Source: Marivita sp. GX14005
GTDB lineage: Bacteria; Pseudomonadota; Alphaproteobacteria; Rhodobacterales; Rhodobacteraceae
DNA length: 64,000 bases
Direction of reading: 5' to 3'
Assembly: GCF_023370775.1 (NCBI RefSeq)
Contig: NZ_JAMCCQ010000001.1
Span: forward strand, 62,001-126,000
Part shown: piece after piece, positions 1-7,506 of the stretch
Layout: each line of letters begins with the position of its first letter
Numbering within the stretch: position 1 is the first letter of the stretch
Position numbers and translations under genes: made by a program
Notes under the pieces: generated by a model
Told to the model about the DNA's origin: nothing
Database searches by the model: none
The model's input: only the letters and a program-made list of their open reading frames with translations

Positions 1-307
1 CAGATAGCAGCAATCGCCACCAAATTCACCGTTGTTCTCGCTCTGATGTTTCCAGCGCTCCCCCGCCCCGCAGGGCGCACAACTTAAGCGGAGCGGTCCG
101 GCTCGCCGGATAAGTGGTAGTGCGTTACCACTTAAAAAGTGGGAATGTAGGTCATTATGGATCACATTGATCTAAATCCAGAACTGGCCAGAGATGATCG
201 CTTGGCTGGTCGATCATCGCGCGCGGCTTGAGGCGGCAATTTCCGAAGACCTCAAAGCCGCCGCGCGGAAGTTGAGAACCATCGCGATTGAGGAATGAAC
301 GGCAGCG
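1..307. other. Gene-free left edge
   Basis: I see no convincing gene here. It holds a perfect inverted repeat at 111-134 and a 34-codon open frame (194-298) without a recognisable product. It lies downstream of the hip operon's last gene and may be remnant element DNA. Confidence 0.4.
111..134. repeat. Inverted repeat, possible operator
   Basis: Two perfect 9-bp arms (TAAGTGGTA and TACCACTTA) flank a 6-bp centre. There is no T-tract, so it looks more like a dimeric-regulator site than a terminator. No associated gene is clear. Confidence 0.45.
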
Positions 308-1183
308 CTATGCCACCCGGCGCAGGGTCACAGGCCATTCGATCTCATAGGCGGCGATCCCTGCGCGCTGTGCAGCCTCACGCACCGGCGCTGATATGCG
401 CTCGGCGATCAGCACACCTTCCAGCTTCCCGAAAGCAAATTCGTCCTGCTGACCAAGCGCCAGCAGATAGTCCTCGACCTGTCGCACAGCACCCACATTG
501 GCCTCGGCCCGCTTGATCTCGACCACCAGCCAGTCACCCGATTGCAGATCCTGCGCCAACACGTCGATCCGGCGGGAATTCAGCCCGCCATCCACGGGGT
601 ATTCGTCCTGTACGACAACATGGCGCTTAGCGAACGGCGTTTCCGACCATTGGTTCAGGATTGCCCGTTGAATCTCGTATTCAGTAGCAAATCCAGCATG
701 GCTGCGCTCAGCGCGCCCCAAATCGAGAACCCGATGGTCGAACCCGCGCAAGGCCGCAAGGGTTGGCAAGACATGCTCGCGCGAAACGACCAGATGCCCA
801 GCCCCTTTGTTGCGCTTCTCAAAGGTGAAGGGCAGCCCCAGCTTCACGAACTGTTCGTGGTATTTTCCGTTGAATACCCCATGGCCGAAATCACCACTCG
901 CGGGCCGAATCGTGTCTATGGCCAAGGCCCATTGCTGATGCTCTGAAGGTGAGAACGCCAAATAGACAACGCCGCGCCGGTTCGGCCAGCGCGCATTGCG
1001 GCGCGGATGATCGGTGCGGATCATCCAGTTCAGGCCCGCCACCATTGCCGCCCCTACAAGCTCGATCACGGGAGCGGACAGGCACCAATCGCGCGCCACA
1101 TAAGCCTCCTCCCCCTGCCGAACGAGAAGCCCTTCCACAATCTCTTCCAGCACGATCCCGTTGAGAAATTCGAGCTTGGTCAT
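308..1183 (-). CDS. PD-(D/E)XK nuclease-like protein coupled to HipA
   Basis: A 291-residue protein. Its C-terminal half carries the core of a NucS/DUF91-like PD-(D/E)XK fold: RRIDVLA (Asp207), then VVEIKR (Glu222, Lys224), followed by a helix with Gln235. The N-terminal 150 residues match nothing I recognise. Its ATG overlaps the hipA stop (ATGA), so it is translationally coupled as the third gene of the hipB-hipA operon. A DNA- or RNA-cleaving role is inferred from the motif. It may be a second effector, a regulator of the kinase, or an unrelated defence nuclease. Confidence 0.6.
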   Translation of the reverse strand: MTKLEFLNGIVLEEIVEGLLVRQGEEAYVARDWCLSAPVIELVGAAMVAGLNWMIRTDHPRRNARWPNRRGVVYLAFSPSEHQQWALAIDTIRPASGDFGHGVFNGKYHEQFVKLGLPFTFEKRNKGAGHLVVSREHVLPTLAALRGFDHRVLDLGRAERSHAGFATEYEIQRAILNQWSETPFAKRHVVVQDEYPVDGGLNSRRIDVLAQDLQSGDWLVVEIKRAEANVGAVRQVEDYLLALGQQDEFAFGKLEGVLIAERISAPVREAAQRAGIAAYEIEWPVTLRRVA

Positions 1184-2490
1184 TCCGCGCCCCTCCCCTC
1201 CTCGACAATGAAGGATGCCGCGCGTTGTCTGACACCTTCTGCGATGATCTGCGTCAAAGCCATGGGGAAGTCCGGGGGCATACGCTCAACCGTTTTCTCA
1301 ATGGCAGGCTCAATTCGTTTCGCGATCTCCGCTAGCACCTCTTCCGCCAGCGCCACACCGAACCCCGCTACCTTGGCCGCTTGCAGGAAATGGCGCGGCA
1401 CGACCTCATTGATCCGATAGTGCCCGCCCACTGACATGGCGAGGCGCATCCTGTTCTTGCGGATCTGACCCTCATCCACAGCCTTCTGCGCGCTCAACAC
1501 ATCGTAGAGCGGCGTCATACGGAAGCCGCCGGGGCGAAGCGCGATGCTGAAATTCTTGGCGTGACCGTCCGTCGCTCCTAGGAGCCAGAACAACATCTGA
1601 GCTTGAAAGAAGGCGCGCTGATCGGCCAGCGCGTCATCGCTGCCCGCCAGCAGGCCAATGCCCTCGGTTATCCCCGGCCCGCCATCCATCTGGTATTTTT
1701 GACTGGGCGGCACCGAAAGCGCCTGACAGAAATCCTCCTGCGGCAGGCGGATCAGCCGCCCGTCTGCGGTCCAGCGCCGGTCAAACCGCGTGACAACAAG
1801 GCTGCGCACATTCTCAAAATCGACGATTTCAACCTCCGCCACATCCGCCCCCATCACGCGGCAAAAGGTCATGCAGAAGAACTCGTTCTCGACGCTGTCC
1901 GACAGGTTGATCCCGTTCGGAAGCACGCCGAGCTGCGTTTTCAGGATATGGGTCGTGGGCGTCAGGCCCGAGGGTCGTATCCATTCACCATCGTGGCGCA
2001 GCAAAGCGGTTTTCTCCTGCGCGCCCGCAATAGAAATGCGGAAATCATCGTCTTCATCGAGGCCAAGTGGGGCGCTCGCCAGATTGCGCAGCATGGCAGC
2101 GATCTGGGCATCCGTCACTGGTTCACCTTCCAACTCGCCCACTTCGGGCGCTTCACCCGAGACGAATTGCAGCGCCCCCACACAGTCGCGCCCGATCTTC
2201 TCCAGCATGTGCCAGGCATCGGTGCCGCCCGCACGCACCCGTGCTGCCACACGCTCGCGGATCGCCTGATTGTCGGGCAACAGGTTTTCCAGATAGGCAA
2301 TGACCGGTGCGCCCTGATGCGCCTCCTCGCGCAAGGGCAGAGAGAGGGAGATCGGCATGGCATGTTCCCACGCCAGCCAACCTGGATCATAGGCGAAACT
2401 GATCGCGCCGGAGCTGGCGAGGCGCAGATGACCCACCAGCCGCCCGTTCAGGAGGACCTGCATCGTTCCACTGCGCCCGCGTCTGGCCAT
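1180..2490 (-). CDS. hipA: HipA-family serine/threonine kinase toxin
   Basis: A 436-residue protein, close to the usual 440 for HipA. The motifs are intact: SIAGAQEK (153-160, the Gly-rich/autophosphorylation loop), RFDRR (235), LPQEDF (249), the catalytic GATDGHAKN (305-313) and TPLYDV with the metal-binding Asp (326-331). In known systems HipA phosphorylates an aminoacyl-tRNA synthetase (GltX in E. coli) and is neutralised by HipB. The start overlaps the hipB stop and the stop overlaps the start of the nuclease gene. The target here is unknown. Confidence 0.9.
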   Translation of the reverse strand: MARRGRSGTMQVLLNGRLVGHLRLASSGAISFAYDPGWLAWEHAMPISLSLPLREEAHQGAPVIAYLENLLPDNQAIRERVAARVRAGGTDAWHMLEKIGRDCVGALQFVSGEAPEVGELEGEPVTDAQIAAMLRNLASAPLGLDEDDDFRISIAGAQEKTALLRHDGEWIRPSGLTPTTHILKTQLGVLPNGINLSDSVENEFFCMTFCRVMGADVAEVEIVDFENVRSLVVTRFDRRWTADGRLIRLPQEDFCQALSVPPSQKYQMDGGPGITEGIGLLAGSDDALADQRAFFQAQMLFWLLGATDGHAKNFSIALRPGGFRMTPLYDVLSAQKAVDEGQIRKNRMRLAMSVGGHYRINEVVPRHFLQAAKVAGFGVALAEEVLAEIAKRIEPAIEKTVERMPPDFPMALTQIIAEGVRQRAASFIVEEGRGAE

Positions 2491-2735
2491 TAGAAGATAT
2501 CCTCGATCTCGACAGAGCCACCGCGTTCCGCCAGCCGGAACTCCAGCCCGAGTGCCGCCATGACAGCCAGAAGCGTCGCCAGCTTGGTGCCCGCGTCGCC
2601 GTTTTCCAGCGAAGAGATCGTCGCCACGCGCAGATTGGTGCGCGCGCTAACATCGCCCTGCGTCCAGCCGCGTGCTTTCCGCGCGCGCCGGATTGCTTCG
2701 CCGATCTGTTCGGCAGTTCTGGCAGAGAGGTCCAT
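2490..2735 (-). CDS. hipB: HipB-like antitoxin, Xre-family repressor
   Basis: An 81-residue protein with a helix-turn-helix (RKARGWTQGDVSARTNLRVATISSLENG) typical of Xre/HipB antitoxins. I chose the ATG at 2735 because AAAGGAG lies about 8 bases upstream; a longer frame would start inside the operator array. It is the first gene of the hipB-hipA-nuclease operon and should repress it through the three palindromes just upstream. The C-terminus (VEIEDIF) is short, as in minimal HipB proteins. Confidence 0.85.
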   Translation of the reverse strand: MDLSARTAEQIGEAIRRARKARGWTQGDVSARTNLRVATISSLENGDAGTKLATLLAVMAALGLEFRLAERGGSVEIEDIF

Positions 2736-2747
2736 GATGCGACTCCT

Positions 2748-2819
2748 TTTACGGCAGAGCGTAAACCAAAAGAAATTACGCTTCAACGTAAATTATGAGA
2801 ATTTACGCCACGCCGCAAA
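2748..2819 (-). promoter_or_regulatory. Three HipB-type operators at 27-bp spacing
   Basis: Three inverted repeats of the form TTTACG-N6-CGTAAA lie directly upstream of hipB: 2748-2765 (perfect), 2775-2792 (one change) and 2802-2819 (one change). Their starts are exactly 27 bp apart. The first touches the ribosome-binding region of hipB and the third abuts the stop of the Mob-like gene. Position and symmetry fit autorepression by HipB; binding has not been shown. Confidence 0.75.
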
Positions 2820-4154
2820 TCACTGATCAAGTCTGCGTCCATGATCGGCCAAGCGCCGATAGACTGATTCCGCCGTGCGCAAAGCCTCGGCCTCGCGTTC
2901 CGCCCGAGCCTCCAGATCGACCAGCTCTGCCGATCCCAAACACAATCGCGCCGTTGTGACATGCCATTTATGCCCACCATCCTCGCGCGTCCAATAGCGC
3001 AGAAGATGGGGCTCGACAGCCTGAACGATGCGCCGCAACAGCCGCCGCATCAGTTCCGAAATCCGCTCGATCATGTCTAGGCCAATCCCGGAGCTGCTGA
3101 TTTCCTCGGTCAGTGCCGCCGCAACATAGCGATCAGAGTCCGGCTCGGCCTTGCGAAGCTCCGAGAGGAAGCGGCGTTGTTCGGGGTAAAGCCGCCCGTC
3201 GCGCTCCGCACGCAGCGCCCCACGATAGCGGCCCACGACCATGCGATGCAGGTCATAGGCTTGCTTTTCAGGTTCGCTCAGATCATCCAATAGCAGCCCG
3301 TGATAGGGGCCACTTGCTGTCTTGGCCCAAAGGAACAGCGCCTCGCTTGCGGCCTTGGCCTCGGCTTCGGCCCGCGCTGCGGCCTCCTGTTTCTCAAGTT
3401 CCAGCGCTTCCATGGCCAGCTGATGCTTATCCCGCAGCTTGTTCGCCTCAGCTCGCAGAATGTCGGCATGGATGTGTTCGCGGCGGGTCTGATCCTTGCT
3501 TGTCCCGCGCTCAATCCGCAGATCGAGGCGCTCCTTGCACCACTGGTTCCAGCTCGACTGCATCGCCTGACCGGAATTCTTGGTTTTCATCGCCTTGCGC
3601 AGATCTTCTTTCGCCATCCGCGTGGAGATCGTCAGCACCTCCTTCGCCGCCGCGTTCTTCCGGGATTTCCGCCGTTGCATCCGCGTCGGGACAACTACCA
3701 GATCGACATTGCCGCTGCCTTGCTCATCGAGATCAAAGCGAGTGTGAATGACCGAGCCTTCACCCGCCCAGCTTTCCGCCCAAGCCTTTGCTTCATCGAA
3801 AAGTCGCCGGATGCGGTCGTTCTCAGCCGAGTGCGCATCTCGCCCGTCTTCCTCCAACCACTCCCGCGACACGCCAACCAGCATATGCAGCGCAATCGAC
3901 GCACCACCACGCTCGACAGCGCCTGTTTCTTCCTTGTGTCGCTTGAAGGCACCCCAGAGGTCGCAACCGCCCTCGTTGATGCCTGAACCGATTTTCGACC
4001 ACGCCAGCGGATCAAGCTCGCGGACACGACGCAGTAAAGAAGTCTTGTCGAGCCGCTTGGCATGGGCCTCAATCCCACCCATCGACGATTTTCCCGTCGA
4101 TCCCGCCTTCACATTTTCCGCGCGGACGAAGGACTTAAAACCACCCCCGCTCAT
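2820..4154 (-). CDS. Mob/Pre (MobV)-like plasmid mobilization protein, histidine triad absent
   Basis: A 444-residue protein. The N-terminal ~180 residues follow the layout of the plasmid Pre/Mob family, and the long C-terminal part is charged and coiled-coil rich (about 230-290). Where MobV relaxases carry the metal-binding HxDExxPHxH stretch, this protein reads RFDLDEQGSGNVDLVVVP: the Asp-Glu is kept but the three histidines are gone. It may be a diverged or non-catalytic mobilization protein. Its ATG overlaps the stop of the upstream rep-like gene (ATGA), so the two form a coupled pair. Confidence 0.6.
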   Translation of the reverse strand: MSGGGFKSFVRAENVKAGSTGKSSMGGIEAHAKRLDKTSLLRRVRELDPLAWSKIGSGINEGGCDLWGAFKRHKEETGAVERGGASIALHMLVGVSREWLEEDGRDAHSAENDRIRRLFDEAKAWAESWAGEGSVIHTRFDLDEQGSGNVDLVVVPTRMQRRKSRKNAAAKEVLTISTRMAKEDLRKAMKTKNSGQAMQSSWNQWCKERLDLRIERGTSKDQTRREHIHADILRAEANKLRDKHQLAMEALELEKQEAAARAEAEAKAASEALFLWAKTASGPYHGLLLDDLSEPEKQAYDLHRMVVGRYRGALRAERDGRLYPEQRRFLSELRKAEPDSDRYVAAALTEEISSSGIGLDMIERISELMRRLLRRIVQAVEPHLLRYWTREDGGHKWHVTTARLCLGSAELVDLEARAEREAEALRTAESVYRRLADHGRRLDQ

Positions 4155-4948
4155 GCCGCCGACCTCGGTTCATCGGCAAAACGCACGCTTATTGCCGTTG
4201 CCAGTTTCCCCGGCACCTCCCGGCCAGACATTCGATAGATCTGAGAAAGCTGGGCGAGCCAACCGTTGCTACCCGGCGGCTCCGGCCAGTTTCCGGGCAA
4301 CAGGTAGCAACTTCTGCCCTGCTCATCACGAACCTGTCGAAATAAACGATCCAAGCGTTCAAGCCCGACCACCTGCAACCTATCATTCCATGTTCTCTCA
4401 AAGACGCCACCACCACCGGGCACCAACCGAAGCGCAATGCGGGATTGCCCCTCATAAGGCAAATCCCGCGTCAGCGCTCTTTTTTCCTTTGTTTTTTCTT
4501 TCTCTTTTATTGGCGGACATTTTTGTCCGGGTTCGCACGACATTTTTGTCCGGGTTCCGGGACAAGAATGTCCGCCTTCACGCCCACGAAGGGGGACAAT
4601 TTTGTCCGTCTTTCCCGCTTCCTCTTTTTCGCGTAACTCTTGGGCTGCCTGATGCGATGTTTTGGACGGCACGTATTCGGTAGACTGCTTTTGACCATTC
4701 CCGCGCCTGATCTCGAACCACTTACCATCGAGTTCCTTGATCAGGCGTTGGATGGTCTTTTCGCTCTTAAGCCCAAGATCTTCGCAGACCGTCGCATGTG
4801 ACGGCCAAGCCTTGCAAAAATTGTCGTTGTATCGGACGATGACAAGGTATGTGGCGAACTGCACGGCACGGGGGCTAAGCGACGTATCAGCAAGCAACAA
4901 GCGGAGCCATTGAAGCTGAACCTCTTTAAATGGGCGCAAATCACTCAT
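4151..4948 (-). CDS. Replication initiator-like winged-helix protein
   Basis: A 265-residue protein. The first ~100 residues form a helix-turn-helix domain (SLSPRAVQFATYLV, then WPSHATVCEDLGLKSEKTIQRLIKEL) like plasmid and phage replication initiators. Next comes a low-complexity linker (about 110-160) and a C-terminal domain of about 100 residues that I do not recognise. The linker DNA contains four GGACA-N4-TGTCC palindromes beside a pyrimidine-rich, AT-rich stretch, the arrangement of an origin inside an initiator gene (compare lambda O). GGGAGGTG precedes the ATG. A transcription-factor role is the main alternative. Confidence 0.6.
   Translation of the reverse strand: MSDLRPFKEVQLQWLRLLLADTSLSPRAVQFATYLVIVRYNDNFCKAWPSHATVCEDLGLKSEKTIQRLIKELDGKWFEIRRGNGQKQSTEYVPSKTSHQAAQELREKEEAGKTDKIVPLRGREGGHSCPGTRTKMSCEPGQKCPPIKEKEKTKEKRALTRDLPYEGQSRIALRLVPGGGGVFERTWNDRLQVVGLERLDRLFRQVRDEQGRSCYLLPGNWPEPPGSNGWLAQLSQIYRMSGREVPGKLATAISVRFADEPRSAA
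4475..4607. repeat. Iteron-like palindromes and AT-rich tract, candidate origin
   Basis: Four copies of GGACA-N4-TGTCC begin at 4515, 4538 (first base changed), 4560 and 4594. The spacings of 23, 22 and 34 bp are near multiples of 11, so the copies lie on one helix face. An AT-rich pyrimidine tract occupies 4475-4512 next to the first copy. All lie within the rep-like gene. Function as an origin is inferred from this layout. Confidence 0.6.
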
Positions 4949-5059
4949 CGCACACCTCCCTCGGAGGCGTTTACAGTTTCCTCATAAGTCCTTGATTTCC
5001 CGTCGTGAACAAAACGGGGGTGTTTACAGGGAAATCCAATGAAATCAGTGGTCGCAACC

Positions 5060-5106
5060 GGATTGCAAATCCGTGTACACCGGTTCGATTCCGGTACTCG
5101 CCTCCA
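5060..5106 (+). tRNA. 3' fragment of tRNA-Cys (GCA), attachment-site remnant
   Basis: The anticodon arm with loop TTGCAAA, the variable region, the T-arm (ACCGG-TTCGATT-CCGGT), the 3' acceptor strand ACTCGCC, discriminator T and encoded CCA (5104-5106) are all present. The 5' acceptor strand and a proper D-arm are missing: nothing upstream pairs with ACTCGCC. This is the pattern left when an element integrates into a tRNA 3' end, so I read it as attR. Confidence 0.8.
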
Positions 5107-5143
5107 ATCCGTCCAGCGGCCCTTCCGGTTCGCGAGCAGCGGT

Positions 5144-6055
5144 TCAGACTGCTTCGGTGTTTCCCGCGATCCGCTCCCACGGTACCTGCGCCGCCCAGTT
5201 GGCCATCGAGACGGGCGAGACGCCAAGCGCCTCCGCGCCATTCTGCCGACCGCCACGCGTGACGTTCAGATGCGCGGCGCCTTGACCCGATAACCAGCGG
5301 TAGAGCGCCGCGATCTCGGTGCCCACGGGCGCGCCGAGCGCGCCGTTGAGGCCCGCTTCGAAGGCGTCCAGCGGCACGGCGACGTAGTGATGCTCAGGCC
5401 CGCGCGCCAGGCGGAACGCCTGCGCGAGGGCCGCGCCGTCGAGCGCGTCGGGGCCGCCGATGTCGAAGCTCTGGCCCGCAAGCGACGGATCGGAAACGGC
5501 CGCGGCCACGCAGCGCGCGGCGTCTTCCCAGGTTATCCACGAACAGCGCACATCCGCCGCCAGCGGATAGGCGATGGTTTTGTCGTTCACGATGCCCGGC
5601 GCGGTCCAGGGTGCGGCCAGGTTGCCCGCATAGATCGTCGGGCGCACCGTCACGACCGGCAGGCCGGAGGCTGCCAGCATCTCGGCCGCCGTGACCTTCA
5701 CATCGACCGCCGCGACGCCCACGCGCGCCTCGGGCACCGGGGCGGAGGTATCGAACACCACCAGTTCGACCGATGCAGCCTGCGCGGCGGCGATCATGTT
5801 GCCCACGTAGCGGCGCACCAGATCGTCGTCGAAGACCAGAGGCAGCATCAGCACCAGACGGTCCACACCGTCAAAAGCGGCACCGAGGTTCGCCGGATCG
5901 TCCATATCGCCTTTCGCGATCTCGACACCCTCGGGCAGGCCGGGTGCTGTCTTCCGTGTCAACGCGCGCACGGCAAAGCCGCCCGCCAGCAGGGCATCGA
6001 CGATGGGCCGCCCCTGCATTCCCGTTGCGCCTGTCACCAGAACTGTCTTGCTCAT
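5144..6055 (-). CDS. NmrA/QorB-like NAD(P)-dependent reductase
   Basis: A 303-residue Rossmann protein opening with VLVTGATGMQGRPIVDALL, the atypical short-chain dehydrogenase (NmrA/SDR a5) signature. The start at 6055 has GGAG upstream. It faces an HxlR-type regulator (6184) across about 130 bp, as E. coli qorB (ytfG) faces ytfH, which suggests quinone or redox sensing. The usual catalytic Tyr-x3-Lys is not evident, as is common in NmrA-like proteins. The exact substrate is unknown. Confidence 0.8.
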   Translation of the reverse strand: MSKTVLVTGATGMQGRPIVDALLAGGFAVRALTRKTAPGLPEGVEIAKGDMDDPANLGAAFDGVDRLVLMLPLVFDDDLVRRYVGNMIAAAQAASVELVVFDTSAPVPEARVGVAAVDVKVTAAEMLAASGLPVVTVRPTIYAGNLAAPWTAPGIVNDKTIAYPLAADVRCSWITWEDAARCVAAAVSDPSLAGQSFDIGGPDALDGAALAQAFRLARGPEHHYVAVPLDAFEAGLNGALGAPVGTEIAALYRWLSGQGAAHLNVTRGGRQNGAEALGVSPVSMANWAAQVPWERIAGNTEAV

Positions 6056-6183
6056 GTTGTCTCTCCTGTCCTTTGCTGACCGAAGAGATGCGCCGCGCAT
6101 AGAAGAGCGTCTACTGGCGCAAATGCGTGCTGCTTACATGGGTGTAAGTTGACCGCGTTTTGGTCGGTGCGCATGAATGGATC

Positions 6184-6537
6184 ATGGCACATGAAACGAT
6201 TCCACAAACTGTCACGCCCGAACGCCCCTCCGTTCAAGAAAGCGACTGCGCGGTCGAGTCCACCGTCGCGGTGATCGGCGGCAAGTGGAAGCCGATCCTT
6301 CTGTTTCACCTGCTGGCCGGGCCGCGCCGCTATTCCGATCTGGCGCGGCTGGTGCCGGGAGCGTCGGACCGGATGCTCACCCGCTCTCTGCGCGAGCTCG
6401 AAGCAGACGGGCTGGTGCGCCGCGAGGTCTTTGCCGAAGTGCCGGCGCGCGTCGAATATTCGCTGACCCGCGACGGGCGCACGCTCGTGCCGGTGCTTCA
6501 GGCCATGTCAGACTGGGGAAGCAAACGCGGCCGGTGA
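6184..6537 (+). CDS. HxlR-family winged-helix regulator
   Basis: A 117-residue protein with the HxlR core: Cys near the N-terminus (ESDCAVE), VIGGKWKPILLFHLLAGPRRYSDL, then RMLTRSLRELEADGLVRREV and a wing ending in VEYSLT. The lone Cys before the helix is typical of redox- or electrophile-sensing members. I prefer the ATG at 6184; a TTG at 6160 is possible. It probably controls the divergent reductase gene and itself. Confidence 0.85.
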   Translation: MAHETIPQTVTPERPSVQESDCAVESTVAVIGGKWKPILLFHLLAGPRRYSDLARLVPGASDRMLTRSLRELEADGLVRREVFAEVPARVEYSLTRDGRTLVPVLQAMSDWGSKRGR

Positions 6538-6632
6538 CGCGGTCAACCGGCCCGATATTGCCTATGCCGACTGGCATAAGACCTGCGCGGCGCGTTAAAA
6601 CCGCGTCGCGACAAGTCGCTGCCCGAGTCAGG

Positions 6633-6830
6633 CTATTGGCTTGACACATCCAATTCCCGCTCGCCAACCTCGACATCCCCGGTGCCAGCCGTCAGGCCGG
6701 ACGCGCTGCCGCCCTCGACGGAGACCTCGGGCAATGCGCCGTCATCGGTGCGGTCCAGATCGACGATGTAGAACCCGATCACCACCGACAGCGCCAGCAC
6801 GACAGCGAGTATGACGTAGCGGGAATTCAT
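6633..6830 (-). CDS. Small single-pass membrane protein
   Basis: A 65-residue protein with one N-terminal membrane segment (VILAVVLALSVVIGFYIVDL) and an acidic, Ser/Gly-rich tail. It begins 9 bases after the preceding gene's stop and is the last gene of the leftward stress cluster. I recognise no family; stress-linked envelope function is inferred only from its position. Confidence 0.6.
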   Translation of the reverse strand: MNSRYVILAVVLALSVVIGFYIVDLDRTDDGALPEVSVEGGSASGLTAGTGDVEVGERELDVSSQ

Positions 6831-6839
6831 GTCGGCCCG

Positions 6840-7304
6840 TCAGGCCTTTTCCATTTCCCGGCTGATCAGCTCTTCCACTTCGTCCAGCGGATGATTCGTC
6901 AGCACCTTGGGCACATCGAGAATGATCTTGTCCGTGACCTCCTGATGCAACTCGTCGCGCAAAGCGCTGAGCGCGGGACGACTTGCGGCGATGATCAGAT
7001 GCTCGAACTTGCCTTTATGCGCGTCCTGATAAAGCTGGTCAGCGAGATCTTTGGCAAACCGCTCCTTCTCGAGCTTGTGCCAATCGGTATCCTGAACGGC
7101 GGAGCGATGCACGCTCGGCCCGTCGTTGAAGCGTCCGGGGCGATTGGCCGCCCAATCCTGCGCCTGGGGGTTCTCCTGTTCCTCCTTGCCGCGCACGACG
7201 AGGTTCATGTCCACCTCATCGCCCTTGTTGACGAGAAAGAGCGCCTTCTCGCCATCGGCGATCAGCACCCACGCATCCTGCGGCACGCCCGATTTACGAG
7301 TCAT
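6840..7304 (-). CDS. Host attachment protein family (baeRF-like)
   Basis: A 154-residue protein matching the host-attachment family (COG5622): WVLIADGEKALFLVNKG at the start, a central low-complexity region and FEHLIIAASRPALSALRDEL in the second half. These proteins are structurally related to release-factor-like domains; their biochemical role is unsettled. The start overlaps the preceding gene's stop by 11 bases, and it sits in the nepR-ecfG cluster, suggesting stress-induced expression. Confidence 0.8.
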   Translation of the reverse strand: MTRKSGVPQDAWVLIADGEKALFLVNKGDEVDMNLVVRGKEEQENPQAQDWAANRPGRFNDGPSVHRSAVQDTDWHKLEKERFAKDLADQLYQDAHKGKFEHLIIAASRPALSALRDELHQEVTDKIILDVPKVLTNHPLDEVEELISREMEKA

Positions 7305-7506
7305 CGCTGCTATCCTCCTGTTGAACGCTCTTGGTGGCGCGGGTCATGCCCGCGGGGCGCTCATAGGCGCGCTTCTCTTCGTCCTTGGTGCCGACGACCT
7401 TGGCGATCCGGCCGCCTGCGCGACCCTGCTGGGACACTTCGCTGTCGTCGCCCAGGATTTCCTCGGTTTCGCGGCGGCCATCCTTCGATTTACGACGTTC
7501 GGGCAT
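7294..7506 (-). CDS. Small highly charged protein, unknown function
   Basis: A 70-residue polar protein rich in Lys, Arg, Glu, Asp and Ser, with no hydrophobic segment and probably disordered. A perfect AGGAGGTG lies 8 bases before the ATG at 7506. It overlaps the end of the DUF4112 gene by 17 bases and the start of the host-attachment gene by 11, so coupled translation is likely. I recognise no family. Confidence 0.65.
   Translation of the reverse strand: MPERRKSKDGRRETEEILGDDSEVSQQGRAGGRIAKVVGTKDEEKRAYERPAGMTRATKSVQQEDSSDDS

Larger units (their letters stand above)
1..5106. mobile_element. Right part of an integrated plasmid-like element
   Basis: Genes for plasmid-style replication (4151-4948), mobilization (2820-4154) and a hipBA stability/toxin module (308-2735) lie in one leftward block. 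The block stops at a 3' tRNA-Cys fragment at about 5060-5106, the normal target shape of a tyrosine-recombinase att site. No integrase is visible, so the left end and any intact tRNA-Cys lie outside the window. That this is an integrated element rather than a free plasmid is inferred from the chromosomal genes that follow directly. Confidence 0.6.

Noticed and set aside
194-298. 34-codon frame near the left edge
   Set aside because: No ribosome-binding site, no recognised product and no conserved neighbour; could be a remnant but not supportable as a gene.
4945-5256. Open frame reading through the tRNA-Cys fragment
   Set aside because: Its RVPESNRCTRICNPV stretch is the antisense of the tRNA, a well-known false gene pattern.
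6563-6578. Short inverted repeat after the HxlR gene
   Set aside because: Only 6-bp arms and no T-tract; too weak to call a terminator.
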